Made by a program: the position numbers and the translations under genes. From positions 310,001 to 374,000 of the forward strand of contig NZ_AKKC02000009.1 in NCBI RefSeq assembly GCF_000282095.2: DNA of 64,000 nt, given 5' to 3'. The notes beneath the pieces were generated by a model. That model was not told where the DNA came from and did no database searches. It worked only from the letters and a program-made list of their open reading frames with translations. Shown in pieces: positions 43,425 to 51,200 of this stretch (positions are counted from its first letter, which is position 1; the number at the start of each line of letters is the position of its first letter). Source of the stretch: Rhizobium sp. CF080 (GTDB lineage: Bacteria; Pseudomonadota; Alphaproteobacteria; Rhizobiales; Rhizobiaceae).

Positions 43425-44744
43425 ATGGCGGAAAAGCTCATCAAGCTGCCGGATGTCGGCGAAGGTGTCGCGGAAGCCGAACTGGTGGAATGGCACGTCA
43501 ACGTCGGCGATCTTGTGCGTGAGGACATGGTGCTCGCCGCGGTGATGACCGGCAAGGCGACTGTCGAGATCCCGTCGCCTGTGGATGGCGAGGTAACCTT
43601 CCGGTACGGCGAGATCGGCGACGTGATCGCCACCGGCACCGTCATCCTCAAGATCAGGATCGCGGGCGAGGGCGCTGGCGACGAAGAAGAGATCGAGGGC
43701 GGCGATAGCGGGGAGGAGCCACGGGTCAAGCCGGCTATTCCGCCCGTTGCAGCTCTCGAACAGGCATCTGAGAAAAAGGTTGAACCTCTTAAACCAAAAG
43801 CTGAGATCGCCGCATCACCACCCGTCGCCAAGGCTCTGCCCCATGCCGCCGGTGCACCCCGCGCCGAAGGTGAGAAGCCGCTGGCGCCGCCGGCCGTGCG
43901 TCTCCGGGCGAAAGAGGCAGGCATCGATCTTCGGCAGGTCCCGGGCACAGGTCCGGCGGGCCGCATCACCCATGAGGATCTGGATGCTTTCCTGAACAGC
44001 CAGCCCGGCAGCGGGGCAATCGCTGCCGGGCTGCAGCCGAACAAGGCGGTGCAGGAGGTCAAGGTCGTCGGCCTGCGCCGTCGCATCGCCGAGAAGATGG
44101 CGCTGTCGAAATCCCGCATTCCCCACATCACCTATGTGGAGGAGATCGACATGACCGCGCTCGAAGAGCTGCGGACCCGGATGAACGGCACCCAGAAGCC
44201 GGGCCGCCCGAAACTCACCATCCTGCCCTTCCTGATGCGGGCGATGGTGAAGGCGATCGCCGAGCAGCCGGGCATCAACGCGCTTTACGACGACGAGGCC
44301 GGCATCATCCGCCACTATGGCGGGGTGCATATCGGCATCGCGGCGCAGACGCCATCGGGCCTCGTCGTGCCGGTAGTCAAGCACGCCGAGGCGCGCGACA
44401 TCTTCGACTGCGCCCACGAGGTGGCCCGGCTCAGCGATGCCGCCAAGAACGGCACGGCCCTGCGCGAGGAACTGTCGGGCTCGACGATCACCATCAGTTC
44501 GCTTGGCGCCATGGGCGGCATCGTCTCGACGCCGGTCATCAACCATCCGGAAGTGGCGATCATCGGCGTCAACAAGCTCGCCGTCCGGCCCCATTGGGAC
44601 GGGGCGCAGTTCGTGCCGCGCAAGATGATGAACCTGTCCTCCAGCTTCGATCACCGGGTGATCGACGGCTGGGATGCCGCGACTTTCGTGCAGCGCCTGA
44701 AGGCGCTGATGGAAACGCCGGCGCTAATCTTCGTCGAGGAGTGA
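43425..44744 (+). CDS. bkdB: Dihydrolipoamide acyltransferase (BCKDH E2)
   Basis: A 439-residue E2. The N-terminal lipoyl domain has its lipoylated Lys in M-T-G-K-A-T-V-E-I (about residue 42); the more usual M-T-D-K-A is changed to G-K. A long Ala/Pro/Glu/Lys-rich linker (about 85-155) precedes the peripheral-subunit-binding domain (P-A-V-R-L-R-A-K-E-A-G-I-D), then the catalytic domain with H-R-V-I-D-G-W. It is the core of the complex. Confidence 0.95.
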   Translation: MAEKLIKLPDVGEGVAEAELVEWHVNVGDLVREDMVLAAVMTGKATVEIPSPVDGEVTFRYGEIGDVIATGTVILKIRIAGEGAGDEEEIEGGDSGEEPRVKPAIPPVAALEQASEKKVEPLKPKAEIAASPPVAKALPHAAGAPRAEGEKPLAPPAVRLRAKEAGIDLRQVPGTGPAGRITHEDLDAFLNSQPGSGAIAAGLQPNKAVQEVKVVGLRRRIAEKMALSKSRIPHITYVEEIDMTALEELRTRMNGTQKPGRPKLTILPFLMRAMVKAIAEQPGINALYDDEAGIIRHYGGVHIGIAAQTPSGLVVPVVKHAEARDIFDCAHEVARLSDAAKNGTALREELSGSTITISSLGAMGGIVSTPVINHPEVAIIGVNKLAVRPHWDGAQFVPRKMMNLSSSFDHRVIDGWDAATFVQRLKALMETPALIFVEE

Positions 44745-44759
44745 GGTGAGAGAAAAACA

Positions 44760-46178
44760 ATGAAAGAGATCACCTGCAAGCTCCTCGTCATCGGGGCCGG
44801 TCCGGGAGGCTATGTCTGCGCCATCCGGGCCGGCCAGTTGGGGGTCGACACCGTCATCGTCGAAATGGCGAAGCCGGGCGGCACCTGCCTCAATATCGGC
44901 TGCATTCCCTCCAAGGCGATCATCCATGCGGCCGACGATTTCGCGAAGACCGTCGCTATGGCGGCCGGCAAAAATGCCATGGGCATCAAGGCCGACAATC
45001 CGGCCATCGACCTTGCCAAAACCATGGCCTGGAAGGACGGCATTACCGGCCGGCTGACGCTCGGTGTTGCGGGCCTGCTGAAGAAGGCCGGCGTCAAGAT
45101 CGTCGTCGGTCGGGCAAAATTCCGGGACGGCAAGACGGTCGCGGTGGAGACCGAAACCGGCGAACAGGTCATCCGCGCCGAAAATATCGTTATCGCCACG
45201 GGGTCGGCGCCGGTCGAGCTGCCGATGCTACCGTTCGGGGGCTTGGCATCGCCTTCCGGGGCTAAGGTGATTTCCTCGACCGGTGCGCTGTCCCTGACCG
45301 AGGTGCCCGCGAGGCTGGCTGTGGTTGGCGCCGGTTATATCGGTCTGGAGCTCGGGCTTGCATTCGCCAAACTCGGAGCGAAGGTGACGATCGTCGAGGC
45401 GCTCGACCGCATCCTGCCGCTCTACGATACGCAGCTCACCCAGCCGGTCGCCAAACGGTTGGCGGCCTTGGGCGTCGAGGTTTTGCTCGGCACCAAGGTC
45501 AAGGGCATGTCCTCGAACGGCGAGGCGCTGCTGGCGGAGACCGGCTCGGGCGAGGAAAGGCGCATCGCCGCCGACAAGATCCTCGTCACGGTTGGGCGCA
45601 AGCCGGTCACCGAAGGCTGGGGTCGGGAGGAACTGGAACTCGACATGGACGGTCGGTTCCTTCGGATCGACGAACAGTGCCGCACCTCGATGCGCGGCAT
45701 CTATGCGGTCGGCGACGTGACCGGCGAGCCGATGCTGGCGCACCGGGCGATGGTGCAGGGCGAGATGGTGGCGGAGATCGTTTCCGGCAAACGCCGCGCC
45801 TGGGACAAACGGGCCATTCCCGCCGTCTGCTTCACCGACCCGGAAATCGTCTCGGTGGGCCTGTCCCCGGACGAGGCGAAGGCGGCGGGCCGCGAGATCA
45901 AGATCGGGCAGTTCCCGTTTTCCGCCAATGGCCGGGCGATGACGCTGTCGGCGGAGGAGGGCTTCGTGCGGGTCGTGGCGCGGGCCGACAATCACCTGGT
46001 GCTCGGCATCCAAGGTGTCGGGGCGGGGATTTCCGAACTCTCGGCGGCGTTCTCGCTGGCGATCGAGATGGGGGCGAGGTTGGAAGATATCGCGGGGACG
46101 ATCCATGCCCACCCGACGCAGTCGGAGGCGTTTGCTGAGGCGGCGCTGAAGGCGCTGGGGCATGCGCTGCATATCTGA
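44760..46178 (+). CDS. lpdV: Dihydrolipoamide dehydrogenase (E3)
   Basis: A 472-residue flavoprotein disulfide reductase. The redox Cys pair is in G-G-T-C-L-N-I-G-C-I-P-S-K, the NAD motif in V-V-G-A-G-Y-I-G-L-E and the acid-base His in H-A-H-P-T-Q-S-E near the C-terminus. It reoxidises the lipoyl groups of BkdB. It closes the bkd operon with a 15 bp gap from bkdB. Confidence 0.96.
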   Translation: MKEITCKLLVIGAGPGGYVCAIRAGQLGVDTVIVEMAKPGGTCLNIGCIPSKAIIHAADDFAKTVAMAAGKNAMGIKADNPAIDLAKTMAWKDGITGRLTLGVAGLLKKAGVKIVVGRAKFRDGKTVAVETETGEQVIRAENIVIATGSAPVELPMLPFGGLASPSGAKVISSTGALSLTEVPARLAVVGAGYIGLELGLAFAKLGAKVTIVEALDRILPLYDTQLTQPVAKRLAALGVEVLLGTKVKGMSSNGEALLAETGSGEERRIAADKILVTVGRKPVTEGWGREELELDMDGRFLRIDEQCRTSMRGIYAVGDVTGEPMLAHRAMVQGEMVAEIVSGKRRAWDKRAIPAVCFTDPEIVSVGLSPDEAKAAGREIKIGQFPFSANGRAMTLSAEEGFVRVVARADNHLVLGIQGVGAGISELSAAFSLAIEMGARLEDIAGTIHAHPTQSEAFAEAALKALGHALHI

Positions 46179-46246
46179 GCGGTTCGGCGTCAAGTCGCCG
46201 TGGACACCCGGATCACCGCGGGGTACTCGTGTGAGAAACGGGGGCG

Positions 46247-46600
46247 ATGATGAAGAAACTGCTTGCGATATGCTTCTCGTGCATGCTCGTGCCGGCAGCG
46301 GCGCTTGCCGAAACGCGTTGCGGCTGGCTGATCAATCCGACGCCCCGCAACTGGACGCTGATCGATGCCCAGAACGAATGGCTGAGCATGCTTCAGGGCG
46401 GCTACGAAGCCAAAGGCATGGACAAGATCAAGGACATGGCCGAGGGCGAGCATGTGACGATAAACTACAGTCACGGCTACGCCTGCTTCTGCATGAACGT
46501 TTCGAGCGACAAGGACGGAAGCATCAAGCAGATTTTCTCCACCCGTCAGCTGCCCCTTTCAAAATGCCGACGCGATCCTGCACTCAGCGAGCCTAGATGA
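46247..46600 (+). CDS. DUF4087 secreted protein
   Basis: A 117-residue protein with a signal peptide (M-M-K-K-L-L-A-I-C-F ... A-A-A-L-A-E). The mature domain has four Cys residues (R-C-G-W ... Y-A-C-F-C-M ... S-K-C-R), suggesting disulfides, and matches DUF4087 (R-C-G-W-L-I-N-P-T-P-x-N-W-x-L). Likely periplasmic. Function unknown. ATG 46247 or 46250 are both possible. It lies between lpdV and the convergent metallophosphoesterase. Confidence 0.85.
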   Translation: MMKKLLAICFSCMLVPAAALAETRCGWLINPTPRNWTLIDAQNEWLSMLQGGYEAKGMDKIKDMAEGEHVTINYSHGYACFCMNVSSDKDGSIKQIFSTRQLPLSKCRRDPALSEPR

Positions 46601-46656
46601 ACAATTAGGCCTCTCGCCCGGTGTCCTGTCCAGAGGCGTTTGGTCGCGATAACGGA

Positions 46657-47412
46657 CTAAAGCTCGAGCAGCGCATACGGCTTCCCGCTCGGCTTCTCGA
46701 TATGCGAGGCGACGTTGTAGACAGGGGCGCCGCCCGGCGTCCTGCCTTCGTAGGTACCGCGATGCGCGTGGCCATGAACCACGGCTTTCACCGGAAACCG
46801 GTCGATAGTCTCGGCCAGCCGCGACGAGCCGAGAAACGGATAGATTTCCTCCGGCTCGCCGACCACGGTTTCGCGGATCGGCGCGTAGTGCAGAATGACC
46901 ATGGCCCGCTCCGAGCGGACCTGACGCAGCGCGTTTTCGAGCCGCATCGTTTCCTCGACGCTTTCGGTCACCATCGCCTTGATCGCCGGCTCGCCGAAGG
47001 AGCCGAGCATGTGCCGCCCGAAACCGCCCGCGAAACCCTTGGCGCCGGCGAAACCGACGCCATTGATCTCCACCGCCTGGCCCTCCAACAGGTTGATGCC
47101 GGCCTCCTTGAGGATATGGGTGACTTCTTCGACGCAGCCGCATTCGTAATCGTGATTGCCGAGAACGCCGACGATCGGGATGGAGCAGGCGCGCAGGTCG
47201 GAAGCCAGGATTTCCGCTTCCTTGACCTTGCCGAGGTCGGTGAGATCGCCGGTCAGGACGAGGATGTCGGCAGCCTGGGAAATCTCGGTGAACAGCTCCT
47301 TGTAGGATACCGTGCCGTGTTCCTTGACATGCAGGTCGCCCATGGCGGCGATCCTGAGTTTGCCGTTTACTTTCCTGGCAGCGTCGTTCTTCGCGTCGGT
47401 CGCTTTGCTCAC
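46657..47412 (-). CDS. Calcineurin-like metallophosphoesterase
   Basis: A 251-residue phosphoesterase with the five canonical motifs: G-D-L-H, T-G-D-L-T-D, G-N-H-D-Y, I-L-H-Y-A-P and G-H-A-H-R-G, which bind two metal ions. The substrate is unknown. Its start overlaps the stop of the nucleotidyltransferase gene (47409-47412), so the two proteins are probably made in a fixed ratio and act together. Confidence 0.93.
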   Translation of the reverse strand: MSKATDAKNDAARKVNGKLRIAAMGDLHVKEHGTVSYKELFTEISQAADILVLTGDLTDLGKVKEAEILASDLRACSIPIVGVLGNHDYECGCVEEVTHILKEAGINLLEGQAVEINGVGFAGAKGFAGGFGRHMLGSFGEPAIKAMVTESVEETMRLENALRQVRSERAMVILHYAPIRETVVGEPEEIYPFLGSSRLAETIDRFPVKAVVHGHAHRGTYEGRTPGGAPVYNVASHIEKPSGKPYALLEL

Positions 47413-48278
47413 GCCAAGCCTCCCTGGGCCATTTCCTCTTCGACGCCGTCACGAAGGTCGCCTTCGCCGCCCACGTCGGCAAAACCCCATTCCTTGACGT
47501 CGATCTCGAAATCCACCCGGCTGAACATGCGGCCGCGGCAGATCTTCATCTGCGGCAGCGGCAGTTCGCGCTGCGCCTTCAACCGGTCGAGCAGTTCGTC
47601 CAGCAGCCAGTCCGGCACCTTGTCGCGTTCGGTCGGGTAGATCCAGCGGAAGTTCAGGAGGTGGATCAGCAGCACCTCCCAATGCACTTCCATATGGTTC
47701 AGCAGTCGCTCCCAATCGATCTGGTCGTGGGCGCGCAGGATCATATGGACGATATCGCCGCCGTCGTAGCGGTGGCGGAGCTGCACGAAACATTTCGACC
47801 AGATGAGTTCGGTCGGCGCGATGATGCGCACCTTGTGGCCGTTCATCTCGATCTGGCGGGCGTTTTCGAACCAGGCGTCGCTGATCGGCATGGTGCCGTT
47901 CGAGGCGGCGAAGATGACGTCGAAGAAATGCCGGCCCTTCTTCACCTTGCCGAGCCAGCGGTCGTCCTCCACCTCGATATGATAACCCTTGTCCTTGAAG
48001 TGCGCGAGGATGCGGGCGTAGTCGCCGGCCTTGCAGAAGATGTCGAGATCCTTCGTCTGGCGGGTGATGCCCGTATAGGCGCTGATGGCGAACGTGCCGG
48101 CCAGCAGGAACGGGATATGGCAGTTGGCGAGATCCTCAACCGCCTCGGCGACAAAGGCTTCGGAATCCGCGTCGGCAAGCGTCGGCGCGGCCTTCACCTC
48201 CATCCCCGGCATGGTGTCGACCGGATGGGTGGCCTTCTCCCTCGGCAGGCTCTGCGCGGCATTCGCTTCGGCATTCAT
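47409..48278 (-). CDS. Nucleotidyltransferase-fold protein
   Basis: A 289-residue protein. The catalytic-type motif T-R-Q-T-K-D-L-D-I-F supplies the two Asp residues of a pol-beta-like nucleotidyltransferase, with a third Asp in the F-F-D-V-I-F segment. The region before it has the G-T-F-A-I-S-A-Y helix typical of such proteins. Substrate and nucleotide are not identifiable. ATG at 48278. It is translationally coupled to the metallophosphoesterase, and a minus-strand EcfG-like promoter candidate lies 34 bp upstream. Confidence 0.8.
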   Translation of the reverse strand: MNAEANAAQSLPREKATHPVDTMPGMEVKAAPTLADADSEAFVAEAVEDLANCHIPFLLAGTFAISAYTGITRQTKDLDIFCKAGDYARILAHFKDKGYHIEVEDDRWLGKVKKGRHFFDVIFAASNGTMPISDAWFENARQIEMNGHKVRIIAPTELIWSKCFVQLRHRYDGGDIVHMILRAHDQIDWERLLNHMEVHWEVLLIHLLNFRWIYPTERDKVPDWLLDELLDRLKAQRELPLPQMKICRGRMFSRVDFEIDVKEWGFADVGGEGDLRDGVEEEMAQGGLA

Positions 48279-48311
48279 TACGGGATCTCCGAATTTGGCT
48301 TCGCGCAGAGG

Positions 48312-48337
48312 AACACCCGGGCATGCCCGGAGGTTCC
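48312..48337 (-). promoter_or_regulatory. EcfG-like promoter candidate before the nucleotidyltransferase gene
   Basis: On the minus strand GGAAC (48337-48333), 17 bp, TGTT (48315-48312), about 33 bp before the start. The element sits within a near-perfect 28 bp palindrome with the core CCGGGCATGCCCGG, whose symmetry also gives GGAAC on the plus strand. Confidence 0.5.
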
Positions 48338-48389
48338 GCTTTGCGTCGTTTTCGAGATATGGGCTGTGTCAGCGCCTGGGGATTGTCGG

Positions 48390-48414
48390 GGAACCAAAGC
48401 CGCGATTGGCTGTT
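48390..48414 (+). promoter_or_regulatory. EcfG-like promoter of the DUF3008 gene
   Basis: GGAAC (48390-48394), 16 bp, TGTT (48411-48414), 31 bp before the DUF3008 ATG. Only the first -10 base differs from CGTT. Confidence 0.65.
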
Positions 48415-48445
48415 GGATTTGGTGTGCAAACTCGAGGAGGCAGAC

Positions 48446-48634
48446 ATGCCAGCGAAATCCAAGGCACAGCAGAAGGCGGCCGGCGCAGCACTTGCCGCCA
48501 AACGCGGGGACATCAAGAAGGGCGAACTTAAGGGCGCTTCGAAGGGCATGGAAAAGTCCATGAGCGAAAAGCAGCTCGAAGATTTCGCCTCGACCAAGCG
48601 CAAGGGCAAACCGGATCACGTCGCCCATCACTGA
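48446..48634 (+). CDS. DUF3008 family small basic protein (62 aa)
   Basis: A 62-residue highly charged protein (M-P-A-K-S-K-A-Q-Q-K-A-A-G-A-A-L ... F-A-S-T-K-R-K-G-K-P). This is the DUF3008 pattern, common in Rhizobiales and often stress-induced. Gly/Ala/Lys content suggests an intrinsically disordered, possibly nucleic-acid or desiccation-related protein, without proof. GAGGAGG ribosome site before ATG 48446. Confidence 0.88.
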   Translation: MPAKSKAQQKAAGAALAAKRGDIKKGELKGASKGMEKSMSEKQLEDFASTKRKGKPDHVAHH

Positions 48635-48684
48635 CGAGATGCCCGATTTGCCGAGACGCACTGATCGGCTTCCGGTCCGAGACC

Positions 48685-48709
48685 GGAACTTCGCGCAAAG
48701 ATAGGCGTT
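48685..48709 (+). promoter_or_regulatory. EcfG (RpoE2)-type promoter of a small unknown gene
   Basis: GGAAC (48685-48689), 16 bp, CGTT (48706-48709): an exact consensus match, 38 bp before the ATG at 48748. Confidence 0.8.
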
Positions 48710-48747
48710 TTTCGGAGCGCTCGTCTTTGCGTGGAGGAGGAAAAGTT

Positions 48748-48978
48748 ATGCCGCCTGAAGAACTCGATGCGACGCTGACGGCTTTGCCGCTGAGAATCGG
48801 CGTCTATGTTCCCGACGATCTGATGGAAGACTGGTTTGCGCCCGGCACGGGCATGAAGCCGGTGAGTGATGCCGCCCTGAAGGCCGCCGAGGCCTATGGG
48901 CGCCGCTTCGAATGCGAGTTCAAATATTATCCGGAGCGCATGGAAGGCGTTTTCTGGAAATGGGTTCCGGCCCTTTAG
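48748..48978 (+). CDS. Small hypothetical protein (76 aa), predicted stress gene
   Basis: A 76-residue acidic soluble protein (M-P-P-E-E-L-D-A-T-L-T-A-L-P-L-R ... G-V-F-W-K-W-V-P-A-L). No domain recognised. A GGAGGAGGAAAAG ribosome site lies directly before ATG 48748, and the exact EcfG promoter supports real expression as part of the general stress regulon. Confidence 0.75.
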   Translation: MPPEELDATLTALPLRIGVYVPDDLMEDWFAPGTGMKPVSDAALKAAEAYGRRFECEFKYYPERMEGVFWKWVPAL

Positions 48979-49213
48979 CCCTTTTCAGGCCTCGACGAGA
49001 CTTGAAAGTCGATGAGGCGCGCCGCGCCGCTAAAGATCGCTCTCCTCTCACCGAGGCCAAGCGGTCGGTCCGCCTATGGGCGCGGCGGCGCCTCATTCAA
49101 TGACAATCGCCTCAAGGGGCGGCACGTGGCTAAAACGATCGGGACGCCGCCGCCAGCCAGCTTCGCAAGGCCTGCCATCACGGTGAAATGCACGAGAAAA
49201 TGAAAGGTTCCTG
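48979..49213. other. Gene-free region downstream of the 76-residue gene
   Basis: No coding frame, RNA gene or repeat could be supported. The distal end leads into the hutX terminator hairpin. Confidence 0.4.
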
Positions 49214-49249
49214 GAAATGATTCGGACGCGTTATTTTTCGTCCGAATCA
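49214..49249 (-). terminator. Terminator hairpin of the hutX-hmuQ unit
   Basis: A perfect 11 bp stem, TGATTCGGACG and its complement, with a 10 nt loop, 27 bp beyond the hutX stop. On the minus strand it is followed by TTT. Confidence 0.65.
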
Positions 49250-49275
49250 CCAAAACTCATGGGATCGCCGGCGGG

Positions 49276-49797
49276 TCAGGCGGCGAAGCTGTCGCGCAGG
49301 GCCTCGAACTTCTGCAGCTGTCCGGCGATCAGTTCGCGTGCGGCATCCCGCTTTACGAAGACCTTGAACATTGCCGAACCCTTGGCATTCATGAACCATA
49401 CGGAGCAGGAACGGCGGCCGTGGAAGGCACGGTCGACGAAGGTCACCGAGGCGCAGTTATCCTTCTTGATGTGACCGCCGATCGGACTGTCGCCGTGAAT
49501 ATTGAACCAGCCATGGCCTTCGGAGCCGCCGGGCAGGGTGCCTTCGGCCTCCAGCACGATATCGTCGGTATGGACGATGAACAGGACTTCGCCCCAGGTC
49601 GTCATCTCGGCCCAGATATCCGCGAACTTCTCCTTGTCGGCGATGACCGCCGCGCCCTTGGGCAGGATTTCGAGGATCTCGGCGGGCGTCACGTCGGCAT
49701 TGGCGGCGATCGCCTCGACGACGCCGTCGGGCTTCTCCGCAAGGGCGGCGAGAGCCCGTTCGCGACGGTCCGGCTTGATTTCGGAAACGGCGTTCAT
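49276..49797 (-). CDS. hutX: Heme utilization cytosolic carrier protein HutX
   Basis: A 173-residue ChuX/HutX-family protein, thought to bind heme in the cytoplasm and hand it to a degrading enzyme. Family segments I-A-A-N-A-D-V-T-P-A-E-I-L, F-N-I-H-G-D-S-P-I-G-G-H-I and C-S-V-W-F-M-N-A-K-G are visible. It lies 7 bp downstream of the HmuQ-type gene on the same strand. Confidence 0.9.
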   Translation of the reverse strand: MNAVSEIKPDRRERALAALAEKPDGVVEAIAANADVTPAEILEILPKGAAVIADKEKFADIWAEMTTWGEVLFIVHTDDIVLEAEGTLPGGSEGHGWFNIHGDSPIGGHIKKDNCASVTFVDRAFHGRRSCSVWFMNAKGSAMFKVFVKRDAARELIAGQLQKFEALRDSFAA

Positions 49798-49804
49798 CAG
49801 GACC

Positions 49805-50152
49805 TCAGGCGGCAGCGTCGGCGCGCACGCCGTTCTTGTCTTCGTGGATGATCACTTCGAAACCTTCGAAATGCGGACCGGAGAGATATTCAACCTTGGC
49901 ACGGTTGTTGCCGGCATTCGCATGGGCGGCGCGGAACTGTTCCGACTTCGTCCAGGCCTGGAAGTCCTCGAAGGTTTCCCAGACGGTATGGGATGCGTAG
50001 AGGGTGTGATCCTCGGCCTTCGGGCCCTTGAGCATGTGGAATTCCACATAACCGGGCAGCTCGGCGAGGCGGCCCTGGCGGCCGCGCCAGATGGCTTCGA
50101 ACGCTTCTTCATAACCCGGCACGACGCGGAATCGGTTCATGGCGATATACAT
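49805..50152 (-). CDS. hmuQ: Heme-degrading monooxygenase, IsdG/HmuQ-like
   Basis: A 115-residue dimeric alpha/beta-barrel (antibiotic-biosynthesis-monooxygenase fold) protein. The Asn/Trp/His residues used by IsdG-type heme oxygenases are recognisable: N in M-N-R-F, T-V-W-E-T-F, and H in E-F-H-M. It opens the heme ring to release iron and sits with heme carriers and transport genes. Start ATG 50152 or 50140. Confidence 0.85.
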   Translation of the reverse strand: MYIAMNRFRVVPGYEEAFEAIWRGRQGRLAELPGYVEFHMLKGPKAEDHTLYASHTVWETFEDFQAWTKSEQFRAAHANAGNNRAKVEYLSGPHFEGFEVIIHEDKNGVRADAAA

Positions 50153-50315
50153 GGATAGTCCCTCACTTAAAGTTTCACTTTCGGCTCAAGATATCTGCGG
50201 CCGGTCCCCTTGAAAAGCCTAAAAAACTTGCGTAGTCAACTCAAGTTATCGCCGCAGGCCAGGCGGAACCGGGGCATATTGCGCGCCGGCTCGGGCAGAC
50301 AAGGAGTAGAGCATC
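50153..50315. promoter_or_regulatory. Divergent control region of hutX-hmuQ and hmuTUV
   Basis: A 163 bp intergenic region. It must drive both heme units. I looked for a RirA iron-responsive operator (TGA-N9-TCA) or an Irr box and did not find a convincing one. A short A-rich patch (T-G-A-A-A-A-G-C-C-T-A-A-A-A-A-A) occurs in the middle. Confidence 0.4.
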
Positions 50316-51200
50316 ATGGGGTCTTCCTTCACCGTGAGGGGGCTTTTCGCAGCCGTCCTCCTGGGCACCGGTCTCGTAGCGGGCGTTGCCTCTGCATCCG
50401 ACAAGGGCAATCCGGAGGCCAAGCGGATCGTCTCCATCGGCGGTACGATTACCGAGATCCTCTATGCGCTGGGCGCCGAGGATCGGATCGTAGCACGGGA
50501 CTCGACGAGCTTCTATCCGGCTGCGGCCAATTCCAAGCCGGATGTCGGCTATATGCGCGCCTTGTCTGCGGAAGGCATCCTCGGCCAGAAGCCCGATCTG
50601 ATCCTGATGGAACAGGATTCCGGCCCGCCGCCAGTCATCGAAATCCTCAAAGCCAGCGAAGTGCCGATGGTGGTCATCCCGACGCCGCCGAAGGCGGATG
50701 CGATCGGCAGGAAGATCCGTGACGTGGGCGCGGCCGTCGGGCTTTCCGAGAAGGCCGAAGCGCTTGCCGTCAAGACGGAAGACGGGCTGAAGAAGCTCGC
50801 CGCCGACGTCGCCAGGATTCCCGGGCCGAAGAAGAAGGTTCTGTTTGTGCTATCGCTGGCGAATGGCCGCGTCATGGCCGGCGGCGCGGATACGGAAGCA
50901 GGCGCGGTGATCGAAATAGCCGGCGGCGTCAATGCCGCGCCGACGATCAACGGCTACAAGCCGCTCGCCGACGAGGCGGTGATTGCCGCCCAGCCCGATG
51001 TCGTGCTTGCCATGTCCCGCGGCGACCATTCGATGACGCCGGCCCAGGTTTTTGCGGTTCCCTCGATGCAGACGACGCCGGCTGCCGCCAACAAGGCGCT
51101 GGTCACCATGGACGGCCTGCTGCTGCTCGGCTTTGGCCCGCGCACGCCGGAGGCTGCCCGTTCGCTTGCCGCGCAGATTTATCCCGGGGCGATCAACTGA
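50316..51200 (+). CDS. hmuT: Heme ABC transporter substrate-binding protein
   Basis: A 294-residue periplasmic binding protein with a signal peptide ending G-V-A-S-A-S. The mature part starts K-R-I-V-S-I-G-G-T-I-T-E-I-L-Y, and the tail carries the P-E-A-A-R-S-L-A segment typical of HmuT/BtuF-type proteins. AAGGAG ribosome site before ATG 50316. It binds heme and delivers it to HmuUV. Its stop overlaps hmuU (TGATG). Confidence 0.93.
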   Translation: MGSSFTVRGLFAAVLLGTGLVAGVASASDKGNPEAKRIVSIGGTITEILYALGAEDRIVARDSTSFYPAAANSKPDVGYMRALSAEGILGQKPDLILMEQDSGPPPVIEILKASEVPMVVIPTPPKADAIGRKIRDVGAAVGLSEKAEALAVKTEDGLKKLAADVARIPGPKKKVLFVLSLANGRVMAGGADTEAGAVIEIAGGVNAAPTINGYKPLADEAVIAAQPDVVLAMSRGDHSMTPAQVFAVPSMQTTPAAANKALVTMDGLLLLGFGPRTPEAARSLAAQIYPGAIN

